Assembly: GCF_000015165.1 (NCBI RefSeq)
Contig: NC_009485.1
Coordinates: forward strand, 6,529,501-6,593,500
Reading direction: 5' to 3'
Source: Bradyrhizobium sp. BTAi1
Lineage (GTDB): Bacteria > Pseudomonadota > Alphaproteobacteria > Rhizobiales > Xanthobacteraceae
DNA length: 64,000 nucleotides
Under the pieces are notes generated by a model that saw only the letters and a program-made list of their open reading frames with translations, was not told where the DNA came from and searched no databases. Positions 8,505-16,981 of the stretch are shown here, one piece after another. Position 1 is the stretch's first letter. Each line of letters opens with the position of its first letter. The position numbers and the translations under genes are program-made.

Positions 8505-8860
8505 ACTCATGTCCCTCCGATCGAAACAGAGGGCGCAGGGAAGACCGGGTGCTGGCCGCAACCCATGGCCCCCGTGCGTGAGAAAATGCACGGGGCAGGA
8601 ACCACAGGTACGACCGGTGCATCCGGCCTTCCCTGCGCGATGGTTTGAACGGTGTCCTTCGTGCTCTCCCTGGGGATCGGCTCTTTTGCCCCCATCGCCC
8701 GCGCGTGCCGTCAAGCAACGACCACGGGCTTGACCTCAGCGTCGAGAGGTCAGGACCACACGACTTCTCCGTCCGTGCCGACGCCGGTCGTCTGCCGACA
8801 TCCTCACGGCCACCGCATCCCTGCCCCGACGTTCGTGACGACGCGTACGCCCCTTGTGTG
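8505..8860. repeat. Long structured repeat, copy 1 (second copy at 63675-64000)
   Basis: Shares blocks with the right-edge copy in the same orientation: GCAGGGAAG.CCGGGTGCTG, CCGGCCTTCCCTGCGCGATGG and CAGGACCAC.CGACTTC. Visible stems: 8513-8517/8529-8533 (CCCTC/GAGGG); outer stem 8535-8548/8623-8636 (14 bp, one mismatch); inner hairpin 8570-8577/8588-8595 (CCCCGTGC/GCACGGGG); and 8731-8737/8746-8752 (TGACCTC/GAGGTCA). In the other copy the inner hairpin has a different sequence on both arms but still pairs. Open frames crossing it have no family resemblance. The transcribed strand is unknown. Confidence 0.7.
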
Positions 8861-8961
8861 ATGAGGCAGGACGCGCGCAGTATTGCTGATTTTCAGAATT
8901 TGTCAAGCCGAAGATTCAGGCCGTTCACGACGCCCCATCGAGACGCCGTGCAACAGCAAAT

Positions 8962-9372
8962 TCACGACGTCTTCGCCTCCACGTGCCGTTTGAAATTGTC
9001 GAGAATGGCCTGCCAGCCTTGCTGCTGCTGCTCGACCGGGTGCATCGTTTCCGGATCGAAGACCACGCGAACGACGACGCCGTTCGAGCCGGGCTCAAAA
9101 TGAACCTCGGCCTTGCGGTCGCCGAAGGCGTAGGCGATTAGCTTGTGTTCCACGATCTTCGTGTAGGTGCCGGCGAAGTCGAAGCCCATGCTGCCGTCCT
9201 TGGCCTCCATGCGCGACGAGAAAGCGCCGCCTTCTCTGAGATCGACCGTGGCCTTGGTCGTATGCCAGTCGTCGGACGCGGCGTTCCACTTCACGATGTC
9301 GGCCGGCGTCGTATAGGCTCGCCAGACCTGGGCGATGGGGGCTGCGACGGTGGTTTGGACGGTAATCCGCAT
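8962..9372 (-). CDS. SRPBCC (START/AHSA1-like) domain protein
   Basis: 136 residues covering a complete helix-grip fold. The opening MRITVQTTVAAPIAQVWRAY and the late VVRVVFDPE..QGWQAILDNFKRHVEA are typical of the AHSA1/activator of Hsp90 ATPase-like SRPBCC group, small cytoplasmic proteins with a hydrophobic cavity. The specific ligand or partner is unknown. It is a single-gene unit reading leftward, with its start facing 500 bases of gene-free DNA. Confidence 0.8.
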   Translation of the reverse strand: MRITVQTTVAAPIAQVWRAYTTPADIVKWNAASDDWHTTKATVDLREGGAFSSRMEAKDGSMGFDFAGTYTKIVEHKLIAYAFGDRKAEVHFEPGSNGVVVRVVFDPETMHPVEQQQQGWQAILDNFKRHVEAKTS

Positions 9373-9882
9373 GGATGTTGCTCCTGGTTCGATTGTGAGG
9401 GCTCACTGCCTGTGTGCAAGCGGCGGCGGCGATCCAAGGACGATACAGATTGGCGGACCCCGACAAACGGACCTGACAAATCTTGCAGGCGGTGAGAGTT
9501 CCAGGTGGGAGGATCTTCGGTGGGGGACGCGGCACGCGCATCCGTGATCGCCGTCGCAGCCCTGGCGGGCGGCGCGCTGGGCGCTGCCGTCCCCTGGCTA
9601 CGCAGCGCTGGCGCTCGGCTTCCTTGGCCTCAGTTTCACGCCGGGAAGCATTCACAGCGACTGGGGCATGCTCGAGAGGCGGCTAAACTAAATTCGCGAT
9701 TCGCACACTGCATAGACTCCCTTTGGCCACCTCATCACACGTAAGGTTTGGTGCACTGAAATGCGATAGCATCGGCCAGTGGCTGTCGCGAAAGCACAGC
9801 CTCTTACCGCTCACCTCCACCCGCGATACGCGGGCTTCGGCACGCCACAGAGATCGACCATCACCTCCGGGATTCAAAGCGA
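9373..9882. other. Gene-free stretch with a possible decayed coding fragment
   Basis: No convincing gene in 510 bases. One rightward frame ending at about 9691 reads as a hydrophobic stretch followed by TPGSIHSDWGMLERRLN and a stop. It looks like the C-terminus of a membrane protein but has no start, because an in-frame stop lies at 9545. It may be a remnant or chance. Confidence 0.25.
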
Positions 9883-10347
9883 TCAAGCCGGCTTGAACAC
9901 CATCAGATAGAAGATGCCGATCATGGCCGTCGTCGAGGGAAGGCCAAGGAAGGTCCAGCCCTTGAACAGCTTGTGATACTCAGTGGGCAATCCCGAGTTC
10001 GTCTCAACGGCCTTGCTCGAAAGAGCGACCATGCGGTGCTGCAGCCACGCGCCAAAGATCCAGCAGACGCCCGCGATGCAGAGCAGCATCAAAGCCCAAC
10101 CGAGCCAGCCGCTTGAAAGCGGGTAGTCCGCGATCGAGGCCATCCAAAATCCCGTGACCACCTGAGTCAGCGCCGCGAAGACGGTCAGATAGAGCTCGAC
10201 CTTGACGATAGCAGGCCCGAATTCCGCGATCCATCTGGTCTTGTGAGAACCATAGACGATCGTCCCGAGCACGCCGGCGAAAACACCCCCGCCGAACAGA
10301 ACCGTAGAGCTGATGATGTGGATCAGTGTCAGCGTTTCATAAAGCAT
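9883..10347 (-). CDS. DUF2269-family integral membrane protein
   Basis: 154 residues from the ATG at 10347. The frame is open further upstream to 10698, but that part is Arg/Cys-rich and non-family. Four hydrophobic segments are seen, with LIHIISSTVLFGGGVFAGVLG at the start and VELYLTVFAALTQVVTGFWM in TM2, the DUF2269 pattern. Inner-membrane protein of unknown function. The upstream 280 bases to the next leftward gene hold no gene. Ribosome site is weak (GGGTC). Confidence 0.75.
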   Translation of the reverse strand: MLYETLTLIHIISSTVLFGGGVFAGVLGTIVYGSHKTRWIAEFGPAIVKVELYLTVFAALTQVVTGFWMASIADYPLSSGWLGWALMLLCIAGVCWIFGAWLQHRMVALSSKAVETNSGLPTEYHKLFKGWTFLGLPSTTAMIGIFYLMVFKPA

Positions 10348-10627
10348 GACCCGGCGTTGACCCCATGTTCGATCGCGTGTTGCGGCCAGCTTGCCCAGGC
10401 GGGCGAACATGCAATGGCCATGAGGGAATGACAAGATTGCGGAGCTCCCGGACGGGCTGAGCGATGCGTGCCCCGCCCCTCGATCGCCGCAGCCCATGGC
10501 TTGCACCTGATGGTTCGAGACGCGCAGCGGGCGCGCGCCTCGTGAGGGCTCCAGCAGAGCCTTGCGGATGCGGGCGTCATCAAGAGGCGCATGCGAGGAC
10601 GACCGCACCGGTTGTCGCACCGCTTCC

Positions 10628-11683
10628 TTACCCGGCTCCGCCCTGCGGCCGCAGCCGCAGCACCGCCGCCGGCAGCTTCGCGGCCAGCCACTCCGCAATC
10701 GCCTTCTGCTTCCGGTGATACGCCAGCCCGGCCGCGACCACCGCGACGCCGATCAGCGACAGCGCGAACGGGAACAGCAGCGAGTTCTTGAAGACGACGT
10801 CGGCGAGATGGCCGAGATACATGGTGATGCCGATGGTGCCGAACACGGCGTAGGCGCGGCGGACGATGATGACGGCGATTAGCAGCAGGCCGACGTTCAT
10901 CAGGCAGTAGATCGCCTTGCCGAGCTCGGTGGCGCCTTCGGTGGCGCTGATGCCGCCCCAGAAGGCCAGCAGGCCGAACAGGTGCAGCCAGAAGCCGAGG
11001 TCGCGGCGGTCGCTGGTGGTGTCGACGATCCAGGCGAGAACGAGCATGCCGAGGCCGAACCAGATCGACACGATGCGGCGCATCTCCCAGTCGATATGGC
11101 CAAGGTTGAAGATCCAGGGCGAGAGGTCCATCGACATGAACCACAGCGCGACCGAGATAATCGCGACGATGAAGGGCACGCGGTAGAAGCGCAGCGCGAT
11201 GCTGCCGGCCGCGATAGTCGCGATTTCCATGAACAGCCAGCTGCCCTTGATCCAGACGTAGAAGTCCTGGACCGTGCCGGGCTTGCCGAATTTGCCCCAC
11301 CAGCCGAACTCCTCCTGCACGCCGTAGACGGCGAGCGGCGCCATCGACACCGCAATCGCGATCAGCAGGCCGCCGGGGACGCGCAGATCGCGGCGCCAGA
11401 GGTGGTTGCCGGCGAAGCCGAAGGCTGCGGCATAAGCGAGCGCGCAGGCGGTCAGCGCGCGGCCGCCCATCTGCGAGAACGCCACCGTCGAGAACAGGCC
11501 CATGGCGCCGATCACGATCAGCGCGCCCGCGTACCAGAGCAGATGCGCGGCATCGAATGTGGCGCGGGGCGTGGGACCCGCCTTCGCCTGTTGCTCGAGG
11601 TAGGTCAGCAACCGCTGCAACTCGTCAGGTGCGATCACGCCGGCTCCGGCGGCGGCGCGCAGATCTCGTTCCGAATAGGACAT
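10628..11683 (-). CDS. Multi-pass membrane protein (DUF2157-like N-terminus)
   Basis: 351 residues from the ATG at 11683, preferred because AAAGG lies 8-9 bases upstream and the product then begins MSYSERDLRAA; ATGs at 11689 and 11692 are alternatives and an in-frame ATG at 11830 gives an unlikely basic extension. The first 45 residues are soluble and helical, resembling the small N-terminal domain of DUF2157 proteins, followed by 9-10 hydrophobic segments. Function unknown. It reads in the same direction as the DUF2269 gene but 280 bases away. Confidence 0.65.
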   Translation of the reverse strand: MSYSERDLRAAAGAGVIAPDELQRLLTYLEQQAKAGPTPRATFDAAHLLWYAGALIVIGAMGLFSTVAFSQMGGRALTACALAYAAAFGFAGNHLWRRDLRVPGGLLIAIAVSMAPLAVYGVQEEFGWWGKFGKPGTVQDFYVWIKGSWLFMEIATIAAGSIALRFYRVPFIVAIISVALWFMSMDLSPWIFNLGHIDWEMRRIVSIWFGLGMLVLAWIVDTTSDRRDLGFWLHLFGLLAFWGGISATEGATELGKAIYCLMNVGLLLIAVIIVRRAYAVFGTIGITMYLGHLADVVFKNSLLFPFALSLIGVAVVAAGLAYHRKQKAIAEWLAAKLPAAVLRLRPQGGAG

Positions 11684-11912
11684 CGTCATCATCCTTTGCC
11701 ACTCCGCCTGACGTACGCGCGGTCTGTCGCGGCAACGCCTGGGGCGCTGCGCGTCGCGAACCGGTGCCGACGTGGCGGATAAGGGTGAGTGTAGCGGAGC
11801 TTGAGCGACGTTCAAGATAATTATGAACAACGCTCAAAGTTGTTTGCGGTGGCTGGACGTGGGGTAACCTGCCAAGACCAGCATGGCACAGCGGCCTGCC
11901 CCACCCTCCGCC

Positions 11913-12019
11913 GTCATTCCTCGCGAAAGCGGCGAATCCAGTACGCTGCGGCCTCGCGATCCGTCACTGCCGTCTCTGGAATACTGGATCGTCCGCTTTC
12001 GCTTTCGCGGACGATGACA
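11913..12019. repeat. Palindromic intergenic repeat, family E-like
   Basis: CGTCATTCCTCGCGAAAGCGGCGAATCCAG at the left end pairs in part with CTGGATCGTCCGCTTTCGC..GCGGACGATGACAG at the right end. It lies in the gene-free stretch 11684-12175, next to a family A element. Confidence 0.5.
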
Positions 12020-12045
12020 GTTGGGGTGGAACGGGCTCCTTCCGC

Positions 12046-12119
12046 GTCATTGCGAGCGGAATGAAGCAATCCAGAGGCCTTGTGCGGCCCTGGAACGCGT
12101 CGCTTCGCTCGCGATGACG
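12046..12119. repeat. Palindromic intergenic repeat, family A
   Basis: Ends CGTCATTGCGAGCG and CGCTCGCGATGACG match the ends of the 8154-8230 element, and the internal GAAGCAATCCAGA block is shared. The fold-back is less perfect than in that copy. Confidence 0.65.
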
Positions 12120-12175
12120 GTGTGGAGAAGCAGGCTTCCGAAACAATCAGACAGGCGGCGGACACGCCCCGCCCC

Positions 12176-12424
12176 TCAATCCTTGAAATACGGCTCCACC
12201 GGGCCGTGCACCTTGATGGTCAGCGGGTTGCCGTGGCGGTCCTTGGCGGCGCCGGCGGCGACGCGGATCCAGCCTTCGCTGATGCAGTATTCCTCGACAT
12301 TGGTCTTCTCGGCGCCCTTGAAGCGGATGCCGACGTCGCGCGACAGGATCTCCGCATTGTAATAGGGGCTCTTCGGATCGACCGAGAGGCGGTCGGGGAA
12401 GGTGAAGGTCTCGTTGTCGCTCAC
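12176..12424 (-). CDS. DUF3297 family protein
   Basis: 82 residues from a GTG at 12424, overlapping the stop of the glutathione peroxidase gene as GTGA. GAGG lies 7 bases upstream, and the product then starts just before the conserved PDRLSVDPKSPYYN, the DUF3297 hallmark. The rest (DVGIRFKG, EEYCISEGWIRVAAG, DRHGNPLTIKVHGPVEPYF) fits the whole family. Function unknown. Overlap implies translational coupling to the peroxidase. A longer in-frame reading from 12529 would run into that gene and is not supported. Confidence 0.85.
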   Translation of the reverse strand: MSDNETFTFPDRLSVDPKSPYYNAEILSRDVGIRFKGAEKTNVEEYCISEGWIRVAAGAAKDRHGNPLTIKVHGPVEPYFKD

Positions 12425-12909
12425 AGCAGTGCCTCGATCTCTTTCTTCAACGCCTCGGGCGTGGTGGTCGGCGCATGGCGCGACACCACATTGCCTTGGC
12501 GATCGACCAGGAATTTGGTGAAATTCCATTTGATCGCCGAGCCCAAGAGGCCGGTCTTCTCGCCCTTCAGGAACTTGTAGAGCGGATGCGCCTCCGCGCC
12601 GTTGACGTCGATCTTCGCAAACAGCGGGAAGGTGACATCGTACTTCGTCGAGCAGAACGCACCGATCTCCTCGGCCGTGCCGGGCTCCTGGGCGCCGAAC
12701 TGGTTACAGGGAAATCCGAGCACGGCAAAGCCCCTGTCCGCATAGGCGCGGTGCAACGCCTCCAGGCCGCGATATTGCGGCGTGAAGCCGCACGCGCTCG
12801 CGGTGTTGACGATCAGGAGCACCTGTCCCGCGAAGCGCTTCAGCGGCACCTCCTCGCCCGTGAGCGAGGCGGCGGTGAAATCGTAGATGCTGGCCGTTGG
12901 ACTCGCCAT
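12421..12909 (-). CDS. Glutathione peroxidase (thiol peroxidase of the GPx family)
   Basis: 162 residues, normal for a bacterial GPx. The catalytic Cys40 lies in NTASACGFTPQY; FPCNQFGAQEPG and IKWNFTKFLVDRQG supply the conserved Gln, Trp and Asn of the active site. It reduces hydrogen peroxide and organic hydroperoxides; bacterial Cys forms often use thioredoxin rather than glutathione. No signal peptide, so cytoplasmic. It lies 3 bases after the amidase gene and overlaps the DUF3297 start, forming a three-gene leftward unit. Confidence 0.9.
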   Translation of the reverse strand: MASPTASIYDFTAASLTGEEVPLKRFAGQVLLIVNTASACGFTPQYRGLEALHRAYADRGFAVLGFPCNQFGAQEPGTAEEIGAFCSTKYDVTFPLFAKIDVNGAEAHPLYKFLKGEKTGLLGSAIKWNFTKFLVDRQGNVVSRHAPTTTPEALKKEIEALL

Positions 12910-12912
12910 GGC

Positions 12913-14307
12913 TCAGGCTGCCACCGGATCGATCGGCGATGGCGGCGTGCCGCCCGCCTCGATGGCTTCGCCGGCGGCGAGGCACATGTCCTCGCGAAAG
13001 CGCTGGCCGACGAGCTGCACGCCGACGGGCACGCGGCCGACCATGCCGGTCGAGACCGTCAGGCCCGGCAGGCCGAAGAACGGAATCGCGATCTGCGTCA
13101 GCTGCGCGTGCCAGACCTGCTTGAACGACTCCTCGTCCTTGCGGTCGAGCTGATCGGCGAAGGGCAGCATGCCGGAGACCGGCATCAGCAGCAGCGGATG
13201 CTGCTCCATGAACGTCAGCCACTGCCGGGTCAGCGCGGCGCGGCGCGCGAGCGTCTGCGACAGGTCGAACGGATGCACCTTGTCACTGACTCCGCGCAGG
13301 CAGGCCAGCGCGCCGGGATCGCCCTCCTTCTCGGCCGCCGCGAGCTGGGCCTCGTAGCCGTCGCCGAGCCACAACCGGGTTTGCAGCAGCGCGGCCTCCT
13401 GCATCGGCGGCGTGTCCTTGATTTCGTCCACGGTCCAGCCGGCGACCTCCAGGCGCTTGGCAGCATCGCGCAGCGCGGCGACGACCTCCGGCACCGGATT
13501 CAGCCCGTCCGGGTTGACGCAGAGCGTGACGCGCTTCGGCAGATCAGGGCCTTCCAGCGGCACCGGCATCCACCAGATATCGCGGACGTCGCGCGCCGAC
13601 ATCGCCGCAAGCGCGATCCTGACGTCGTTGATGGTGCGGGCGAGCGGGCCGGAGACGGCGCTGATCTGGGGGCCGATCGGGCGCTCGGGGAGACAGGTAT
13701 TGAAGGCGGGGATGCGGCCGACGGTCGGACGCAGGCCGTGGATGCCGCAGGCATAGGCCGGATAGCGCACCGAGCCGGCGATATCCGTGCCGTGGCCGAT
13801 ATGGCCGATGCCGGCGGCCGTCGCGGAGCCTGCGCCCCCCGAGGAGCCGCCCGGGGTGATGCCGGGATCGCGCGGGTTCTTGGTGTGGCCATGGATGAGA
13901 TTGCTGGTGAACCAGCGATAGGACACCGCCGGCGTGTTGGTGCGGCCGAGCAGCACGGCGCCGGCCTTGACGAAGTTGTTGACGACCGGATTGTGCGCGG
14001 ACGCGATCGCGTCCTTCTGCAGATTGAGGCCGTTGGTGGTGGCGTAGCCTGTCTGGTCGACATTGACCTTGATCGTCACCGGCACGCCGGCGAGCGGCCC
14101 CGGATCCTCGCCGCGCGCGAGCCGTGCGTCGATCGCGTCGGCCTGCTGCAGGACGTCCTCAGGACGATGGTCGATCACGGCGTTGATCTGATGATTGACC
14201 TGGTCGAGCCGCGCCAGCGCCGCGGTCGCGGCATCGCGGGCGGAAACCTGTTTCGACTTGATGAGGGCGGCGAGATCGGCAGCCGGCAGGCGCCAGAGAT
14301 CGGTCAT
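12913..14307 (-). CDS. Amidase (amidase-signature family)
   Basis: 464 residues, full length for the family. The Ser-cisSer-Lys triad is visible: Lys80 in PVTIKVN, the cis-Ser at 155 in PGGSSGGAG, and nucleophile Ser179 in GTDIAGSVRYPA, with the family spacing of 24 between the serines. These enzymes hydrolyse amide bonds of diverse small molecules. The substrate is not predictable; a GatA role is unlikely because gatB and gatC are absent. First gene of the amidase-gpx-DUF3297 unit. Confidence 0.85.
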   Translation of the reverse strand: MTDLWRLPAADLAALIKSKQVSARDAATAALARLDQVNHQINAVIDHRPEDVLQQADAIDARLARGEDPGPLAGVPVTIKVNVDQTGYATTNGLNLQKDAIASAHNPVVNNFVKAGAVLLGRTNTPAVSYRWFTSNLIHGHTKNPRDPGITPGGSSGGAGSATAAGIGHIGHGTDIAGSVRYPAYACGIHGLRPTVGRIPAFNTCLPERPIGPQISAVSGPLARTINDVRIALAAMSARDVRDIWWMPVPLEGPDLPKRVTLCVNPDGLNPVPEVVAALRDAAKRLEVAGWTVDEIKDTPPMQEAALLQTRLWLGDGYEAQLAAAEKEGDPGALACLRGVSDKVHPFDLSQTLARRAALTRQWLTFMEQHPLLLMPVSGMLPFADQLDRKDEESFKQVWHAQLTQIAIPFFGLPGLTVSTGMVGRVPVGVQLVGQRFREDMCLAAGEAIEAGGTPPSPIDPVAA

Positions 14308-14437
14308 GGGGAACTCCGTGGTGACCCCGCGTTCTTAGCGCGCGGAACGGCGGGGAGAAAGCCGTCGCGGCGCGGCACTCCGGGACAGCCTATGCGGCAA
14401 AGCGCATAGGTCTGGTTGCTGCTCGCTCTCTCCCCCT

Positions 14438-14524
14438 CGTCATGGCCGGGCCTGTCCCCGCCATCCACGTTGAGCCGCGCTCGCTGACCGACGTGGATGC
14501 CCGGGACGGAGCCCGGGCATGACG
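14438..14524. repeat. Palindromic intergenic repeat, family B
   Basis: Left end CGTCATGGCCGGGC and right end GCCCGGGCATGACG pair; inner ATCCACGT/ACGTGGAT also pair. Related members are at 22768-22892, 26863-26985 and 29658-29742. Confidence 0.75.
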
Positions 14525-14673
14525 GAGACATGAGTTGGCGTCGCATTCAAAGGCGAAAGTCGCGCCGGCGATCAATACCGATCCTGCATCGATCGATCCG
14601 GAAACAAGCTTGGCCAAGCTTCGCAAACGACTTTAAGACCTCAAGCAACAACATCATAAACGGAGGAAACCAG

Positions 14674-15777
14674 ATGATCAGATCGGGCACCATCATGGCC
14701 GCAACGTTCGTTCTCGCCGCTGCAGCAACGCTGGCGCCGCGCGCGGCCTCCGCCGAGACCTACGCCTATGTCGGCAATGCCGACAGCAACGACATCAGCG
14801 TCTTCAAGTTCGACGCGATGACCGGCGAGATGGTGCCGGTGCAGACGGCCGCCTTCGTCGGCGTCGAGAAGCCGGGGTCGTCGACCCCGCTCGCGGTCAG
14901 CCCGGACAAGACGGTGCTGATCGCCGGCGTGCGCGCGCAGCCTTACCTCGCGGAGAGCTTTGCGATCGACGCCAAGACCGGCCAGCTCAGCCATCTCGGC
15001 AACGGACCGCTCGCCGACAGCATGGCCAACATCGCCTTCGACCGCACCGGCAAGGTGCTGTTCAGCGCCTCCTATGGCGGCAACAAGGTGGCGGTGAATC
15101 CGGTCCAGGCCAGCGGGGTCGTGGCGGCGCCGAGCCAGGTGATCCCGACCGGGCTCAACGCCCACGCCTTCCTGCCCTCGCCCGACAACCGCTTCGTGTT
15201 CGCGACCAATCTGGGCTCCGACCAAGTGCTCGGCTTCGCCTTCGATGCGGCCACGGGCACGCTGACGGCCAAGGAGGCGCTGACGGTCAGGACGCCGGAG
15301 AAGTCGGGACCGCGCCACTTCATCTTCCACCCGAACGGCAAGTTCATCTATCTGCTGCACGAGCTCAACGCCGATCTCGCGGTCTATGGCTATGACGCCG
15401 ACAAGGGCCTTTGGAGCGAGCAGCAGCGGCTCTCCACCCTGCCCGCCGGCTTCACCGGCAAGCCCTGGGCGGCCGATCTTCACCTCACGCCTGACGGCCA
15501 GTTCCTGTACGCCTCCGAGCGCGGCTCGAACACGCTCGCCGCCTTCAAGGTCGATGCGGCCAGCGGCCGGCTGACCTCGATCGGCAGCGTGCCGACGGAG
15601 ACGCAGCCGCGCGGCTTCGCCATCGATCCCGGCGGGCGCTATCTTGCCGCCGTGGGCGAGGTGTCGAACGGCATGACCGTCTATCGCATCGATGCCGCCA
15701 GCGGCGCGCTGGAGAAGATCAAATCATATGCCGTCGGCAAGAAGCCGAATTGGGTGGAGTTCGTCAGCCTGCCGTAA
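14674..15777 (+). CDS. Secreted lactonase-family beta-propeller protein
   Basis: 367 residues from the ATG at 14674, chosen for the strong CGGAGGAAACC ribosome site and the signal peptide that follows (cleavage near AASA|ET); the frame stays open upstream to 14497 without these. The mature part is a seven-bladed propeller of the lactonase (YbhE/6-phosphogluconolactonase-like) family, seen in repeated units such as TYAYVGNADSNDISVFKFD, GPRHFIFHPNGKFIYLLHE and YASERGSNTLAAFKVD. Export to the periplasm makes a sugar-phosphate substrate unlikely; a sugar-lactone or a binding role is possible. The cytoplasmic 6-phosphogluconolactonase of the cell is the fusion at 41.8 kb. Confidence 0.8.
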   Translation: MIRSGTIMAATFVLAAAATLAPRAASAETYAYVGNADSNDISVFKFDAMTGEMVPVQTAAFVGVEKPGSSTPLAVSPDKTVLIAGVRAQPYLAESFAIDAKTGQLSHLGNGPLADSMANIAFDRTGKVLFSASYGGNKVAVNPVQASGVVAAPSQVIPTGLNAHAFLPSPDNRFVFATNLGSDQVLGFAFDAATGTLTAKEALTVRTPEKSGPRHFIFHPNGKFIYLLHELNADLAVYGYDADKGLWSEQQRLSTLPAGFTGKPWAADLHLTPDGQFLYASERGSNTLAAFKVDAASGRLTSIGSVPTETQPRGFAIDPGGRYLAAVGEVSNGMTVYRIDAASGALEKIKSYAVGKKPNWVEFVSLP

Positions 15778-15814
15778 TCGGCGACAGCTATTGAAGCGAC
15801 ACCTTCACCGCGGC

Positions 15815-15973
15815 CATCCTTCGAGACGCCCGCCTAGGGCGGGCTCCTCAGGATGAGGGCGGAGTTCGCAGCGATATTCATTGGCCGCATCGCGGATGTT
15901 CACCCTCATGGTGAGGAGCGCCGTCCTCGGCGCGTCTCCGGACGACGCTTCGCATCGCCGGGAGACCCATGAG
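15815..15973. repeat. Palindromic intergenic repeat, family C
   Basis: First part: CATCCTTCGAGACGCCCGCC folds against GGGCGGGCTCCTCAGGATG (15815-15856). Second part: CCCTCATGGTGAGGAGCGCC to CATGAGG (15903-15973). Same family as 21944-22052. It separates the lactonase-like gene from the truncated hemoglobin gene. Confidence 0.65.
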
Positions 15974-16027
15974 GCCGGGCAAGCCCCGACATTCCCATCG
16001 GCGCGGTTAGCGCCTATATCCAGCGAC

Positions 16028-16462
16028 ATGAATAGCCCTGCTGCCCAGACCGACCGCCATCCTCTCGCGGTTCAACATCCGGAACTCGACGACGCCTCCA
16101 TCCGGCTGCTGGTCGAGACCTTCTACGGCCGCGCGCGCGAGGACGCGCTGATCGGGCCGATCTTCAACCGCGCGGTGGCGGACTGGGACGAGCATATCGA
16201 CCGGATCAGCGATTTCTGGTCGTCGATGTTCTTGAAGACCGGCCGCTACAATGGCGCACCGATGCGGCCGCATCTGGCCTTGTCACTGCAAGGCGCGCAT
16301 TTCGATCGCTGGCTGCAGCTGTTCGAGGCGACGGCGCGCGAGCTGTTCGCGCCGGATCTCGCCGACCTCTTCATCATCCGCGCGCGGCGGATCGCCGACA
16401 GTTTCGAGATGGGGATCGCCAGCACGCGCGGCGAGCTGATGCGGCCCCGTCATTCGGTCTGA
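16028..16462 (+). CDS. Group III truncated hemoglobin
   Basis: 144 residues from the ATG at 16028; the frame is open to 15881 but that part reads through a repeat. The core has the trHbIII pattern: LVETFYGRAREDALIGPIFN (helix B/E side), a distal-side WDEHIDRISDFWSSMFLKTGRYNG segment and PHLALSLQGAHFDRWLQLFEA with the proximal His region. These heme proteins bind O2 or NO with high affinity in the cytoplasm; roles in NO handling under low oxygen are suggested for the family but not settled. Single-gene unit. Confidence 0.85.
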   Translation: MNSPAAQTDRHPLAVQHPELDDASIRLLVETFYGRAREDALIGPIFNRAVADWDEHIDRISDFWSSMFLKTGRYNGAPMRPHLALSLQGAHFDRWLQLFEATARELFAPDLADLFIIRARRIADSFEMGIASTRGELMRPRHSV

Positions 16463-16559
16463 CGCGGCCCGGCTGCCGCACGCCGTCATCCATGTGACCG
16501 ACATCCATATGAGCGACCGACGGCAGGCAATGCCACGCCTGGCGCAGGTCCATCGGCGC

Positions 16560-16817
16560 TCAATGCCGCGTCATCGATTGCGCGGTCATGTTGAAGATGG
16601 CCTCGGAGAACGGAAACTCCAGCACGATCTCGCCATCCTCATCGGTGACCTCGATGACCGCCGTCATCAGGGCAGCATTGCCACCTTCGGTGCGGAGCAG
16701 TTCCTTGATCATGTCGCGCGCCACTTCCCAGGCGCGGTCGGGATTGCGTAGCACTTCACCGTCGGTGTCGGAGACCAGTTCCTCGCCGATCCGTGTGTTG
16801 AAGAAATATCTAGGCAT
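16560..16817 (-). CDS. DUF6894 family protein
   Basis: 85 residues. The start MPRYFFNTRIGEELVSDTDG and DPDRAWEVARDMIKELL are the hallmark of DUF6894, a small protein family greatly expanded in Bradyrhizobium and Methylobacterium. Function unknown. Single gene, leftward, divergent from pqqA across 305 bases. Confidence 0.8.
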   Translation of the reverse strand: MPRYFFNTRIGEELVSDTDGEVLRNPDRAWEVARDMIKELLRTEGGNAALMTAVIEVTDEDGEIVLEFPFSEAIFNMTAQSMTRH

Positions 16818-16954
16818 CGTCAGTTTCCAATGGGGCGCGCGCTGGGATTTTGAAGGCTCGAACGTCTCACATCTGCTTTATCCAGGCAGCTCAGACCCTT
16901 GAAGCTAGGGGCTGAACTGAACCGCATTGCGAAGCCATCGATCACGAATCCGTT

Positions 16955-16981
16955 GTTTTCACGACCCGTTGCGGTGAAAAC
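16955..16981. promoter_or_regulatory. Inverted repeat upstream of pqqA, operator candidate
   Basis: GTTTTCAC and GTGAAAAC are exact reverse complements separated by 11 bases, 142 bases before the pqqA start in the DUF6894/pqqA divergent region. A symmetric 27-base site of this kind is typical of a dimeric regulator site. Which regulator, and which gene it serves, are unknown. Confidence 0.35.

Noticed and set aside
8502..9103. Several overlapping open frames of 60-150 codons on both strands
   Set aside because: They lie in the structured repeat and its flank; frames differ, none has a ribosome site or family motif, and the two copies of the repeat preserve pairing and not a reading frame.
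9505..9744. 79-codon rightward frame
   Set aside because: Composition alters midway and no family is evident; another frame over the same bases looks more like a decayed membrane-protein tail, so neither is called as a gene.
14497..14673. Upstream extension of the lactonase-like gene
   Set aside because: It would bury the signal peptide and has no ribosome site; the ATG at 14674 has CGGAGG.
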